From: Cypionkella aquatica
Lineage (GTDB): Bacteria; Pseudomonadota; Alphaproteobacteria; Rhodobacterales; Rhodobacteraceae
NCBI RefSeq assembly: GCF_030161095.1
Contig: NZ_BSPP01000011.1
Span: 1 to 64,000, forward strand
Length of the DNA stretch: 64,000 bases
Direction of reading: 5' to 3'
The translations under genes were made by a program, and so were the position numbers. Positions 36,165 to 44,908 of this stretch are shown in pieces (the stretch's first letter is position 1; each line of letters opens with the position of its first letter). The notes below the pieces were generated by a model. That model searched no databases and was not told the DNA's origin. It worked only from the letters and a program-made list of their open reading frames with translations.

Positions 36165-37406
36165 ATGTTGGGAAGCATGATGGCAAGTGGAGAGTCGGGT
36201 ATCGAACCCCCTACAGACCGGGCGAAAAAGCGGTCTGGCACGAACTTCCTTGATGCCAGAAAAGTTAAGGCGGCGAAAGAGGCGGGCATGTATGCGGACG
36301 GCGGCGGGCTGTATCTGCATGTCAGTCCGACCGGGGCAAAGTCATGGATTCTGCGCACAGTCATTCATGGCAAGCGCCGAGACTTGGGGTGTGGGTCCGC
36401 TGATCTGGTGACGTTGGCAGAGGCCAGAGAGGCGGCGCGCAAGTTGCGCAAGGTTGCGCGGGAAGGTGGCGACCCCGCCCGTGAACGCAAGCGGCAGACC
36501 CTCACCTTTGAAGTCGCTGCCCGGCGGGTTCACACGAACCTGTTGCCGACTTGGACAAATGCCCACTTTGGCAAGACGTGGCTTTCGTCGCTTGAGAATG
36601 ACGTGTTCCCCCATATCGGTTCGCGGCAGTTGCAGAGCGTCACCACGGCGGACCTGTTGTCGGTGCTGCAACCGATTTGGACGGTGAAGGCTGACACGGC
36701 GAAAAAGATCAAACAGCGCATCGCGGCAGTTTTCGACTGGGCCAAGGGGGCAGGGCACTTCGCCGGGGAAAACCCTGTGCTGGGTCTGAAAAAGGCGCTT
36801 CCGACTATGAAGGCCACGGGTGCGCACTATGATGCTATGCCGTGGCCTGATCTACCCGCGTTCCTCAAGGTGCTGCATCAGCGCGACGGCATGTCGGCCC
36901 GCTGCCTTGAGTTCATCATTCTCACCTGTGTGCGGTCTGGTGAAGCGCGGGGCGCGCGGTGGTCAGAGATACAGGGCAATGTCTGGACTATCCCCGCCGA
37001 ACGGATGAAGGCGCGGGAAGTGCATCGCGTCCCCCTGACCCCCGAAGCCTTGGCCGTGCTGGATCGGGTGCGGGGGCTGGATGATGAACTGATCTTTCCG
37101 AGTTCCCAGAAGGGCAAGGATGGCCGCGCCAAGGAACAGTCAGATATGGTGTTCATCGCCCTATACAAACGCATGGAGGTGGAGGGGTTCACCACGCACG
37201 GGTTCCGCAGCACGTTCCGCGATTGGTGCGGGGAAAGCGCACGGGCAGATAGGGAGGTTGCAGAGGCAGCACTTGCGCACAGTGTCGGCAATGCGGTGGA
37301 ACGCGCCTATGCCCGATCTGATCTGTTTGACCGGCGGCGGGAACTCATGGTGCAATGGTCTACCTATGCAAAGGGCACAAAGAAAGAAGTTGCTTCCGAT
37401 AACTGA
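36165..37406 (+). CDS. tyrosine-type site-specific integrase (P4 family)
   Basis: A 413-residue integrase. Residues about 27-115 are the N-terminal arm-binding domain (DUF4102 type: DARKVKAAKEAGMYADGGGLYLHV), 120-210 the core-binding domain, 225-400 the catalytic domain. The catalytic residues are all visible: Arg257 (CVRSGEARGARW), Lys282, His345 and Arg348 (THGFRSTFRDW), His372 and the nucleophile Tyr382 (ERAYARSD). It should be active and target the tRNA-Ala gene at the other end of the element. No strong ribosome-binding site precedes ATG 36165. Confidence 0.93.
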   Translation: MLGSMMASGESGIEPPTDRAKKRSGTNFLDARKVKAAKEAGMYADGGGLYLHVSPTGAKSWILRTVIHGKRRDLGCGSADLVTLAEAREAARKLRKVAREGGDPARERKRQTLTFEVAARRVHTNLLPTWTNAHFGKTWLSSLENDVFPHIGSRQLQSVTTADLLSVLQPIWTVKADTAKKIKQRIAAVFDWAKGAGHFAGENPVLGLKKALPTMKATGAHYDAMPWPDLPAFLKVLHQRDGMSARCLEFIILTCVRSGEARGARWSEIQGNVWTIPAERMKAREVHRVPLTPEALAVLDRVRGLDDELIFPSSQKGKDGRAKEQSDMVFIALYKRMEVEGFTTHGFRSTFRDWCGESARADREVAEAALAHSVGNAVERAYARSDLFDRRRELMVQWSTYAKGTKKEVASDN

Positions 37407-37525
37407 TTGCGTTCCCAGCCTAATCCAGCGCACCCCGGTTCGGTAAGTGGCTGAAAAGAAACACATATCAATCTCATGCTGAATCATCTATACACATGTT
37501 GCTTCAACTGAATGAGGGCGGCTTG

Positions 37526-37759
37526 ATGGACAACAGCTTGAGACTGATACGCGATACAGAGGCGGCTGCGCTGTTGGGCTGTTCCCGTGCAACCTTCTGG
37601 CGGCGGGTGAAGGACGGCACGATAGCCAAGCCCTTGCGCATCGGTGGCCTGACAAGGTGGCGAGAGTCTGACCTTGCAAGAGTCATCGACAAGGCGGCGG
37701 CTCTGTCTGCGCCCGAAGTGAAGCTGCAACCCCGCGAACGCAAAAGGATCATGCAATGA
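37526..37759 (+). CDS. AlpA/excisionase-like helix-turn-helix protein
   Basis: A 77-residue protein with the AlpA/MerR-like pattern LIRDTEAAALLGCSRATFWRRVKDGTIAKPLRIGGLTRWRESDL, i.e. an HTH_17-type DNA-binding domain with the RWRESDL end. In P4-like elements AlpA controls integrase expression and excision. The ATG at 37526 has a GAGGG sequence upstream; an in-frame ATG lies at 37496. The stop overlaps the next gene's ATG. Confidence 0.85.
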   Translation: MDNSLRLIRDTEAAALLGCSRATFWRRVKDGTIAKPLRIGGLTRWRESDLARVIDKAAALSAPEVKLQPRERKRIMQ

Positions 37760-38097
37760 CCGAGAAAGCCACTACCGTTACAAAGCCGATGGGCGACCTG
37801 TTTATCGGCCTTCTCTACGGATTGGCCTGCGCCGAAGAACGCGCTGCTAAGAAGCCGAGAATCAAGCGCGATGGAAATGGACAGGTTGTCTGGACTGCTA
37901 CTGATCTGGTTGGGGCGGACTACTTCCAGTATATGCTTGAGACGGGCTTCACCAAGGATATTGCTCTGTGCTTCCTGAACGATCTGACCGAATGGCCGCG
38001 CTACTACCAAGAGCGCTACCCCGTCGAGTATCTGGCGTTCAAGGCGGCGCTTGTGCGAACACTGCCCCCGCGTGAACGCCTGCGAGTGGTGAAGTGA
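37756..38097 (+). CDS. hypothetical protein of the element
   Basis: A 113-residue protein without recognised family. It has a short, weakly hydrophobic segment near residue 15 and a mixed-charge body with many aromatic residues (EWPRYYQERYPVEYLAF). Its ATG overlaps the AlpA-like stop (ATGA), so it is translated from the same message. Confidence 0.7.
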   Translation: MTEKATTVTKPMGDLFIGLLYGLACAEERAAKKPRIKRDGNGQVVWTATDLVGADYFQYMLETGFTKDIALCFLNDLTEWPRYYQERYPVEYLAFKAALVRTLPPRERLRVVK

Positions 38098-38288
38098 ACA
38101 TCTTCCTATCCCTGATCAAAGCGTAATGTAGCATAAGCCAGCACCGCCTGCCTGCCTCACCCTGCACCTGATACCTTCCCCCATGACCATAGACCCTAAG
38201 GGAACCCTGCCGGGCAGCTATGGGAGAGGATACTTACGGGGCTGGTGTGGGCTAAGGAGTCTCTCGCTCGCCCCCTACAGGTGGCGGA

Positions 38289-39851
38289 ATGGACGGCGGC
38301 GGACACGACATAGCGCACCCGGTGCGGCATCGGACCCGCCCCGCCGTGGAGGTGCGGTTTGCGCATTGGCTGCGGCATACCTTCAAAATCCCTTCTGGCA
38401 TGGGTGCCGGTGAGCCGTTTGCGCTGCATCCGTTTCAAATGGCATTTTTGCGCCAGTATCTTGCTGTGGAGGTGGATGGCCCCCTCTGGCGGACCTGCAT
38501 TTTCAGCACCCCCCGCAAACTGGGCAAGTCCACGCTTCTAGGCGCGCTGTTGCTGGGCCGCATGTGCGAAGATAGCCCGATCTATTTGCCCGGATTCACC
38601 GGGGATGTTGCGGCACCATCCGAAAAGCACGCGGGCTACATTGCTGCTGCCCTCAAATCGCTTCTGGAAACCGCCGGGCGCGAAAAGGAACTGCGCAGGC
38701 GGCATGACCCCAAGCCGGGGATTCTGTTCATCGGGGATGCCACACTCACGCTTTCCACCGGCACGCGGGCGCAGGGGCACGGGGCGGACCTTGACCTTGC
38801 CGTGATTGACGAGTGCGGCTTGATCACCTCCAACCAAGCGGACCTGATCACCGGATTCTTTGACGCCCTGTCAGCACGCAACGGGCAACTGATCTTGACC
38901 GGCACCCGTGGGGACAGCCCGGCCTACAACGAACTGATTGACCGCCCCGACAAGCGCACCCACGTCACGCTGTATGCAGCCGACAAGGGCGATGATGCGT
39001 CCGACCCTGAAATCTGGGCTAAGGCGAACCCCGGCCTAGGGTCCGGGCTTGGTGCGATCAAGCCGCTGCGCTTCCTAGAAGACGCCTATGAGAAGGCGCA
39101 GCAAAGCGGTTCGCTGGCAGAGTTTGAGGCTTGGCAGTTGAACAAGCCCCTCGCACCGGGCCGTGAATTGCTGATCGACTATGACACGCTGCGCAAGTCT
39201 TACCGCGATGACCCCCAGACCATCCCCGGCGAACCTGTTCATATCGGGATAGACCTTGGCGGTTCGGCGTCTATGACCGCTGCGACGGTTTCCTATGAAC
39301 AGTCCGGCGTGGTGAAGGTGCTGGGGGCTTTCCCCGGCGCGGATTTGAACCTGTTGGAACGCGGCAAGCGCGATCTGGTGGGCGATCTGTGGGCGCGCTG
39401 TGCCGATGCTGGGGAGTTGATTGAAACCTCTGGCAGCGTGTCGGACTTGGCAGAGTTCCTGCCCGCGCTGATTGCCATGATCGGGCCGCACCCGGTGCGT
39501 TCGGTGTCTTGTGACAGATACCGCCAAGCCGAGTTTGAAACGGCGATGGCACGCGCCCGGCTTGCTTGGCCGGTGATCTATCGCGGCACCGGGCCAAAGG
39601 ACGGCGATGCGGACATTCGCAGCACCCGCCGTCTGTTCATCGCCGGGGCAATCCAGATGCGGCGCAGCCTCTTGCTGGAAGGCAGCATGGCAGAGGCGGA
39701 CGTGAAGGTGTCCACCACGGGCGCTTGCCAGCTTTCCAAATCGCACCCGCACGCCCGTATCGACGTGGCGCAGTCCCTTGTCTTAGCCTGTTCCGCGCTG
39801 TTGCGGGCGCGGGATGAAGTCCGCCCGACCTACGAAGTGGAGATTCTTTGA
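38289..39851 (+). CDS. phage terminase large subunit
   Basis: A 520-residue two-domain terminase. The ATPase has a divergent Walker A STPRKLGKST at residues 73-82 and Walker B LAVIDE at 170-175; motif III-like ILTGTRGDS near 202. The nuclease domain begins near HIGIDLGGSAS (Asp322), with a further conserved Asp in SCDRYRQAEFE and a late DVAQS. It cuts and pumps DNA into procapsids. No small terminase gene is recognisable upstream; the 190 bp before it could include a packaging site. The stop shares a base with the next ATG. Confidence 0.9.
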   Translation: MDGGGHDIAHPVRHRTRPAVEVRFAHWLRHTFKIPSGMGAGEPFALHPFQMAFLRQYLAVEVDGPLWRTCIFSTPRKLGKSTLLGALLLGRMCEDSPIYLPGFTGDVAAPSEKHAGYIAAALKSLLETAGREKELRRRHDPKPGILFIGDATLTLSTGTRAQGHGADLDLAVIDECGLITSNQADLITGFFDALSARNGQLILTGTRGDSPAYNELIDRPDKRTHVTLYAADKGDDASDPEIWAKANPGLGSGLGAIKPLRFLEDAYEKAQQSGSLAEFEAWQLNKPLAPGRELLIDYDTLRKSYRDDPQTIPGEPVHIGIDLGGSASMTAATVSYEQSGVVKVLGAFPGADLNLLERGKRDLVGDLWARCADAGELIETSGSVSDLAEFLPALIAMIGPHPVRSVSCDRYRQAEFETAMARARLAWPVIYRGTGPKDGDADIRSTRRLFIAGAIQMRRSLLLEGSMAEADVKVSTTGACQLSKSHPHARIDVAQSLVLACSALLRARDEVRPTYEVEIL

Positions 39852-40201
39852 TGCGCACCGATACCCGCCCGATCAATTCCCAGCACTGGCGCTACACCGT
39901 CCGGCCCTTCGTCGCGCATCGGGCAAGCCTGCGCTGCGAACATTGCTTTCAGTTCCTAGGGCTGTGCGGGCAGGTGGACCACATCGTGCCGCGTTCTGAA
40001 ATCGGGATGCTGGGTATTAGCGTCTTTGACCCCAGCAACCTGCAATACCTTTGCATCTCTTGCCATTCCGCCAAGTCGAACCGGGAACGGGCGGCGGGGC
40101 GCGAGAAGAAACCACCCAAAGGCCACAACCGCTCACACGTCCCCGGACGCGACAAGTTCCTTGACGCAATCGGATTAACCCCAGCCCCCGAAAGGAACTG
40201 A
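39851..40201 (+). CDS. HNH endonuclease
   Basis: A 116-residue HNH nuclease: zinc-binding CEHC, then VDHIVPRSE with the catalytic His, NLQYLCISCHSAKSNRER with the second Cys pair and the N/H residues. Phage HNH proteins of this type work with the terminase in DNA packaging. Start ATG 39851 overlaps the terL stop (TGATG). In HK97-like phages the HNH gene usually precedes the terminase genes, so the order here is reversed. Confidence 0.9.
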   Translation: MRTDTRPINSQHWRYTVRPFVAHRASLRCEHCFQFLGLCGQVDHIVPRSEIGMLGISVFDPSNLQYLCISCHSAKSNRERAAGREKKPPKGHNRSHVPGRDKFLDAIGLTPAPERN

Positions 40202-40203
40202 CT

Positions 40204-41439
40204 ATGCTGAAATCCCAAACCGTAACCCTTGCGCAGTCCAAGCGCCGCGAACGCATGGCCGCAATCCAGAAGACCGAGACGCTTTCCGATGAAGGCCGCG
40301 CCGAACTGCGCAGCCTTGCCGATGCTTATGAAGCGGCAGAGGTGGAAATTCGCGCCGCGCTGCTGGTGGAAGGTGCCGAACGTGCCCAGATTGCCGAACC
40401 CGACAAGGCAGGCACCGACTTTGACCGCGAGTGCCGTTCGTTTGATCTGTCGGCTGTCTTGGCATCTCTGACCGAAAGCAAGCCGCTGACGGGCCGTGAG
40501 GCCGAAGTGAGCGCCGAACTCGAAACCCGCCACGGCGCAGGCCAGAAGGGCACCCGCTTTCCTTGGGAAGCCTTGGAACAGCGCGCGGACGTGGCAACGG
40601 ACACGCAACCGGGCCTTGGTGGCAACCTTGCATCCCGTCCGACCATGAACGCGCTGGAACGCTTCTTTGAATCCTCTGCGGCGGAACGCTTCGGCGTGCG
40701 TGCGATGCAGGTTTCCGGTTCGCCGGTGTTCCCCGAAATCACGGCGGGCGGTGCCCTGTCGTGGGTGGCTGAAGGTGCGGGCGCGGATGCTTCGGCCATT
40801 GCCACCACCACCAAGACCCCGACCATCAAGACGGCAACCGGGCGTTACCTGATCACGCGCCAAGCCATCCGGCAAAACTCCGCCCTTGGGGCCATGCTGC
40901 GCCGTGATCTGTCGGAAGTGCTTCGGCAAGGTATCGACTTGGCTGTGTTCCAAGGCACTGGGGCGGATGAACAACCGGCGGGCCTGAATACCCTGCTGAC
41001 CGCAGGCCGCACCGCTGCACTGACCGCCAAGGCGTCTTTCTCTGCGCTGCTGTTGCGGGCGGTGGAGATCATGGAGACGGCCAAGCTGTCGGACCCGTCG
41101 CAGGTTCGTATCGCCGGGGCACCGATCCTGATGCAAACGCTCATGGATTCCTTGCTGGCTGGCACGGCGGTTTCCGAGTTCGACCGCCTGAAATCGGCTG
41201 GCTTCGCCCCCATGTTTTCCTCGCAGGTGTCGGCACGGGCGGCGCGGGACGCTACGGGCAAGGGTGCATCTACGGTTTACTTCGGCGCGGGTGCCCGAAC
41301 TTGCCAAGATCGGTGTCACGTCCCTGTCCACGGGTTCCATGATGAGTGCAGACGTGGCAGGCCGCGCGCGCGCCGTTGGAACGCTGGTGGGCGCTGGCAT
41401 GACGCTGGAGAACGCCTTGCAACTGGTGGGCTGGGGTAA
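40204..41439 (+). pseudogene. HK97-type major capsid protein, C-terminus lost
   Basis: The first about 358 residues are an HK97-fold capsid protein: an N-terminal charged coiled-coil delta-like domain (to about 105), then VFPEITAGGALSWVAEG, GRYLITRQAIRQNS, AVFQGTGADEQPAGLNTLL. After TVYFG (about 41281) the frame reads Cys/Arg-rich junk to the stop at 41439, where the normal last 40-60 residues of the fold should be. In the +1 frame the same DNA reads like the end of a portal protein. A deletion between two neighbouring genes explains this. The product probably cannot assemble. Confidence 0.8.
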
Positions 41440-41464
41440 AGCGGATGGGCGGACCTATGAATAG
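41285..41464 (+). pseudogene. probable portal-protein C-terminal remnant
   Basis: In the frame +1 to the capsid gene the DNA encodes about 59 well-formed residues: VPELAKIGVTSLSTGSMMS and then RARAVGTLVGAGMTLENALQ, ending RTYE. The helix pattern (charged, Leu/Val, 'AGMTLENAL') resembles the last helices of HK97-family portal proteins. The stop overlaps the next gene's ATG by 8 bp in ordinary phage fashion. Portal identity is inference; the reading frame being a coding remnant is better supported. Confidence 0.5.
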
Positions 41465-41837
41465 CGATCAGATCAAGGCGGCGTTCCGCCGGGCCGCAAA
41501 GGTCAGCCCCCTGTATCGGCCTTTTCAGTTGTTCAAGCTGGCGACGGGCGGGCCGCACAACCGGCCCTTGGCCCACACGTTCGACTTCATGGAGTCCGCG
41601 CGCGGCACGCTGCATTGGCGCGAGTTGGCAGGCCCTGACTATCGGGAAGGCGTGGTGACGCTGCTTGGGCACTTCACGGTGTTGCCTGATCTGATCCTTG
41701 CCGATGATGGGCAATGGCTGGGGGTGGTGGAAGGCGCTGGGGCTGATGCCCTTGGGGCGTCCTACAAGATCATCGTTCGGCGCTGGGAAATGGGCGTGGA
41801 CGACCACACCCCGGTCATCCGCAACGCGGCACCTTGA
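41457..41837 (+). CDS. phage-derived hypothetical protein
   Basis: A 126-residue protein of unknown family. N-terminus MNSDQIKAAFRRAAKV; an aromatic, Gly-rich middle (LLGHFTVLPDLILADDGQW) suggests a beta-rich fold. Its ATG overlaps the preceding remnant by 8 bp, and its stop is followed within 3 bp by the next gene, so it lies in a phage-type gene cluster. A head-completion or connector role is possible but not shown. Confidence 0.65.
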   Translation: MNSDQIKAAFRRAAKVSPLYRPFQLFKLATGGPHNRPLAHTFDFMESARGTLHWRELAGPDYREGVVTLLGHFTVLPDLILADDGQWLGVVEGAGADALGASYKIIVRRWEMGVDDHTPVIRNAAP

Positions 41838-41839
41838 TC

Positions 41840-42289
41840 ATGGGAGGGTTCAGCCGGGCGGGGGAAGTGCCCATAGGCATCCAGCGACAAGGCGAAATGC
41901 GCGAGATGATGCTTGGGGCAGCGTCCGCCTTTGGCATCGGCCCGGAAGTCGCGGCGCTGATGGAAGACCGGCACGATAGCAGGTTACAGGATTGGCCGCT
42001 GTCGCGTCTTCTGTCCCGCTCAAGGGAAATCTCTGGTCTGTCCAAGACCGAGGTTGCGCGCCGGGGCGGGCCGAGCCGCACAGTCGTAAAGACGCTGGAG
42101 AATCCAACCGATGCAGACCGGCTGCGGAATCCACCTGTGAGCCTTTTGGTGAAGTTGTCAGAGGGCTACGGATTGCCTTTGGCCTTGGTTCTAAATGCGG
42201 CAATGGTGGAGGCTAAATTGCTTCCCGAACCGGGTTCGTTTGGTGGACAGCCTGTAAGAATCCGTAAACGCAAGATAAAACCAGCTTAA
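41840..42289 (+). CDS. XRE-like helix-turn-helix protein
   Basis: A 149-residue protein. Residues about 50-115 look like a Cro/CI-type helix-turn-helix (LSRLLSRSREISGLSKTEVARRGGPSR, then VVKTLENP). The C-terminus is basic (RIRKRKIKPA). The start is uncertain: ATG 41840, a TTG at 41834, or ATG 41897; none has a clear ribosome-binding site. It may be the element's repressor. Confidence 0.6.
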   Translation: MGGFSRAGEVPIGIQRQGEMREMMLGAASAFGIGPEVAALMEDRHDSRLQDWPLSRLLSRSREISGLSKTEVARRGGPSRTVVKTLENPTDADRLRNPPVSLLVKLSEGYGLPLALVLNAAMVEAKLLPEPGSFGGQPVRIRKRKIKPA

Positions 42290-42357
42290 AATAGGCGGTG
42301 TCGCATAAACCGAACGCTAGTTTATTCAATTATGCCGGTATTGTTTTTCATGCTATT

Positions 42358-42379
42358 ACTCCTTTGTCCCTAAAGGAGT
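42358..42379 (+). promoter_or_regulatory. hairpin covering a Shine-Dalgarno site
   Basis: A perfect 8-bp inverted repeat ACTCCTTT / AAAGGAGT with a 6-nt loop. The right arm contains the ribosome-binding site AAAGGAG of the gene starting at 42389 (10 nt spacing). It could block translation as an RNA hairpin or serve as an operator as DNA. The surroundings are AT-rich and promoter-like. Confidence 0.6.
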
Positions 42380-42388
42380 TGAAGAAAA

Positions 42389-42808
42389 ATGACCAATCAA
42401 AATACCACCTGCGAACAACCTTCTGATCAAGCGGGCTATCAAGTTCCCATTGATCGCGCGGCGGGGCTATTGCAGCGGCTTGCGCTCTATATGCCACGGC
42501 CAAATCTGGTAGTGCTGCTCTTCCTTATGCGGGAATCCTACCGCCAGAACACCGCAGAGGTGGCTATATCGACGTATGACGTTGCAGAGTTGACGGGGCT
42601 TTCCCGCCTAACCGTGTCAGCTTCGTTGAAGCAACTCACAGCACTGGGGTTGCTGAAATCCAAGCCCCACTATGGGCCAAGCCCTTGTGTTTACGAGGTT
42701 GATTTGGACAACGTGGAACTTCGTGCCGAGGATGAATACCTGAAGCTGCGCGAGATGTTTGCCGATTCAAGCAAGCCTTCGGTGCGCAAGCGGACACGCC
42801 AGAACTGA
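42389..42808 (+). CDS. winged helix-turn-helix protein of the element
   Basis: A 139-residue protein with a single winged helix: LVVLLFLMRESYRQNTAEVAIS (helix 1), YDVAELTGLSRLTVSASLKQLTALGLL (HTH), and a wing with SPCVYEVDL. The layout is like the DNA-binding part of replication initiators and MarR-like proteins. The ATG has a good but possibly sequestered AAAGGAG. It precedes the replication-O-like gene and may act in replication or its control. Confidence 0.7.
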   Translation: MTNQNTTCEQPSDQAGYQVPIDRAAGLLQRLALYMPRPNLVVLLFLMRESYRQNTAEVAISTYDVAELTGLSRLTVSASLKQLTALGLLKSKPHYGPSPCVYEVDLDNVELRAEDEYLKLREMFADSSKPSVRKRTRQN

Positions 42809-42880
42809 TCGAAAAAAGAAGAACCCGCCCGGTGGCTGAATACCGAGCGGGGTAATGTTTCGATAAGGAGTTCATACCCA

Positions 42881-43753
42881 ATGAACAACCCAACTATAGT
42901 GAAAACTGATTCGGATGGCAATAAAAAAGCCTCGAAAAAGAAATACACACGAAAATTAGATCTTTTTACAGAACACCTCTACATTCAATGGATAAACCAT
43001 GAATGGGCAGCGGTCCTGACTTCCTCTGAATTTAAGATCGTGATGGCCGTAGCCGCGCGGTCTATTTGCTGGGGCAAGTGGCGAGAGATAATCACATTGA
43101 CGCACTTCACTCATGGCGTCACTCCAAAAACCAGACCCGGTGCGGCAAAGCACTACAACGGCACCGGGCTTTCGCGGCCAACGGTGATCAGAGTCCTTAG
43201 GGTTCTTCTGCATGAGGGCTTCATCTACCGGGTGCCGATAGGTGACACATGGGCCTACGGGCTAAACGTCCGGGCGATGGCAACAGACCAAGACCCCTGC
43301 CGGGCACGGAAAGCAGAATCGACAGCCGCGCGGAAACTCAAGATCGCGGTATGTAAGGAGCGGCGGTCTACCCTGATCCGGGCGCAAGCCTTGTGGCAGG
43401 ATACGGGAAGTGAAAAGGCGCGCGAAGCCTTCATGGCACTGTGTGGCGGTGACGTAAAAAACGTGTTTTCTCAAAACGGAAAGATATGCGAAAACAATGA
43501 TTTGGAAGGTTTTGCTAGTAACATGGCGTTACCCTTTAATTTAGAACATACACCTTCTAAAAACCTTACAGGTTTATTAGAGGTTGCACCTGAAGGTGCG
43601 GGCGAGAAGCCAATTTTTCCAGAAGCAAGGGTAAGGCGTAGGTCTAAAGACCTTGGTTGCGGCACCGTTGCAGGCAGTATCTTTCCAGTGCGGCGCAGCC
43701 GTTACCCCGCAAGACCCAAGGGGCAACGCCCCGCCACGCAAAGGACTCCATAG
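42881..43753 (+). CDS. phage replication protein O-like (winged helix)
   Basis: A 290-residue protein. Residues about 35-125 have the replication-O pattern: LTSSEFKIVMAVAARSICWGK, then a helix-turn-helix TGLSRPTVIRVLRVLLHEGFIYR. The rest is basic with low-complexity ends. In lambda-like phages protein O binds the origin. The codon use at both ends is unusually AT-rich compared with the chromosome (runs of AAA/AAT), a sign of foreign origin. A GGAG site is 10-11 nt before the ATG. The last 40 residues may overlap another frame. Confidence 0.65.
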   Translation: MNNPTIVKTDSDGNKKASKKKYTRKLDLFTEHLYIQWINHEWAAVLTSSEFKIVMAVAARSICWGKWREIITLTHFTHGVTPKTRPGAAKHYNGTGLSRPTVIRVLRVLLHEGFIYRVPIGDTWAYGLNVRAMATDQDPCRARKAESTAARKLKIAVCKERRSTLIRAQALWQDTGSEKAREAFMALCGGDVKNVFSQNGKICENNDLEGFASNMALPFNLEHTPSKNLTGLLEVAPEGAGEKPIFPEARVRRRSKDLGCGTVAGSIFPVRRSRYPARPKGQRPATQRTP

Positions 43754-44127
43754 GAGCGCCGCCAGAGGGCCGTCTCACCCTTCGCCGCTATTCATCCCTA
43801 TCCCGCCAGCACGAAGGGCCTCTGCGGGCCGCGTTTGAGCCTGTGGCGAATCCTGCCCTTGTCTCGCCCCAAGCGCGTAGCGCCCCGCCGATCCAGCCTT
43901 GCGCCGTTGGCGCTTCCCCGCATGTGGTGCCTGTGTGGCGCGCGTGGGTGATCCTGCCCGCGCATGACGGGCGCGCTTGCGCTGTGTCTGGTGTCAATCT
44001 TGCGGGTTTGTGGGGGATGATCGGTTCGCCCGTGAAGCGGATTCGGGCGTGCAAATCCCGTTTCTTCTCAATCCCGACGATGGTATTTATGATGGGAACG
44101 CTTTTTGCGTTTCCCGTAAGTATCTGA
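43657..44127 (+). CDS. possible hypothetical gene at the element's right end
   Basis: A 156-codon frame overlapping the end of the replication-O-like gene. Its second half (from about 43830) has chromosomal-type codon use with G/C third positions and reads VVPVWRAWVILPAHDGRACAVSG; the first half is Arg/Pro-rich. No start with a ribosome-binding site and no family recognised. It may be a shorter gene or a remnant. Confidence 0.3.
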   Translation: MRHRCRQYLSSAAQPLPRKTQGATPRHAKDSIGAPPEGRLTLRRYSSLSRQHEGPLRAAFEPVANPALVSPQARSAPPIQPCAVGASPHVVPVWRAWVILPAHDGRACAVSGVNLAGLWGMIGSPVKRIRACKSRFFSIPTMVFMMGTLFAFPVSI

Positions 44128-44152
44128 TTTTATTGTATAAAAATTAAGGTGG

Positions 44153-44228
<76 letters not shown>

Positions 44229-44377
44229 ATCCTTATCACGACATTGGGCGTGTCGCGTCGTCTTCGTGGGCGCTGTTTAGGCGACAGGGCGAAGGGGTGC
44301 AAGAGGAAAAATGCAACCTTCGCGCCCATCGTAAACAGCCCGTCTGAACCACTTGTCCAGACGGCCAAATCAAGGCT

Positions 44378-44716
44378 TTAGACGTCTTCTTCGTCGCCAG
44401 CCACGTCGGTCAGATCATCCAGCGACACGGTGTCGTCGGCATCATCCTCCAGCAGTTCATCGTCCAGCTCGGCATCGTCAGCGACGCCCGCAACCAGCAG
44501 ATCATCGTCGGCTTCCAGATCATCGACCAGAACCGCATCATCATCTTTTTCAGGCTGAACGCGCGCGATTACGGCTGCTGCCATTTTGCGGCGTGCCGAT
44601 TCGATATCAACGATCTCGCCCGTGTAGGGGCTGACGATCGGCGTGCGGTTCAGGTCATAAAAGCGCTTGCCGGTGGTCGGGCAAACGCGCTTGGTGCCCC
44701 ATTCAGCCAATGGCAT
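44378..44716 (-). CDS. TIGR02300 (FYDLN acid) family protein
   Basis: A 112-residue protein. The N-terminus has GTKRVCPTTGKRFYDLNRTPIVSPYTG, the FYDLN signature of TIGR02300; from residue 57 on the sequence is extremely acidic, with long Asp/Glu/Leu runs. Members are restricted to alphaproteobacteria; function unknown. The single N-terminal Cys makes a complete zinc ribbon unlikely. Confidence 0.92.
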   Translation of the reverse strand: MPLAEWGTKRVCPTTGKRFYDLNRTPIVSPYTGEIVDIESARRKMAAAVIARVQPEKDDDAVLVDDLEADDDLLVAGVADDAELDDELLEDDADDTVSLDDLTDVAGDEEDV

Positions 44717-44908
44717 GGTGTTCCCTTTATTCAGTCTGGCCCCAAGGGGCTGTCAATTCGGAATATAGCCGCTTGCCACAAGGTCGGCGGAGTGTCAAAG
44801 GCTTTTGTCGCGCCGGCAGCTTTTGCGGCAGTTGCGGCTGCTGTGCAGATAGGTATGCTGGCCGCCCCTGTCCAGATGCACAGCTCAAGACGCCGTGTCA
44901 GAGGTGCA

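Noticed and set aside
38183-38413. small terminase candidate before terL
   Set aside because: Arg/Ser/Gly-rich translation overlapping terL in another frame, with no HTH or coiled coil.
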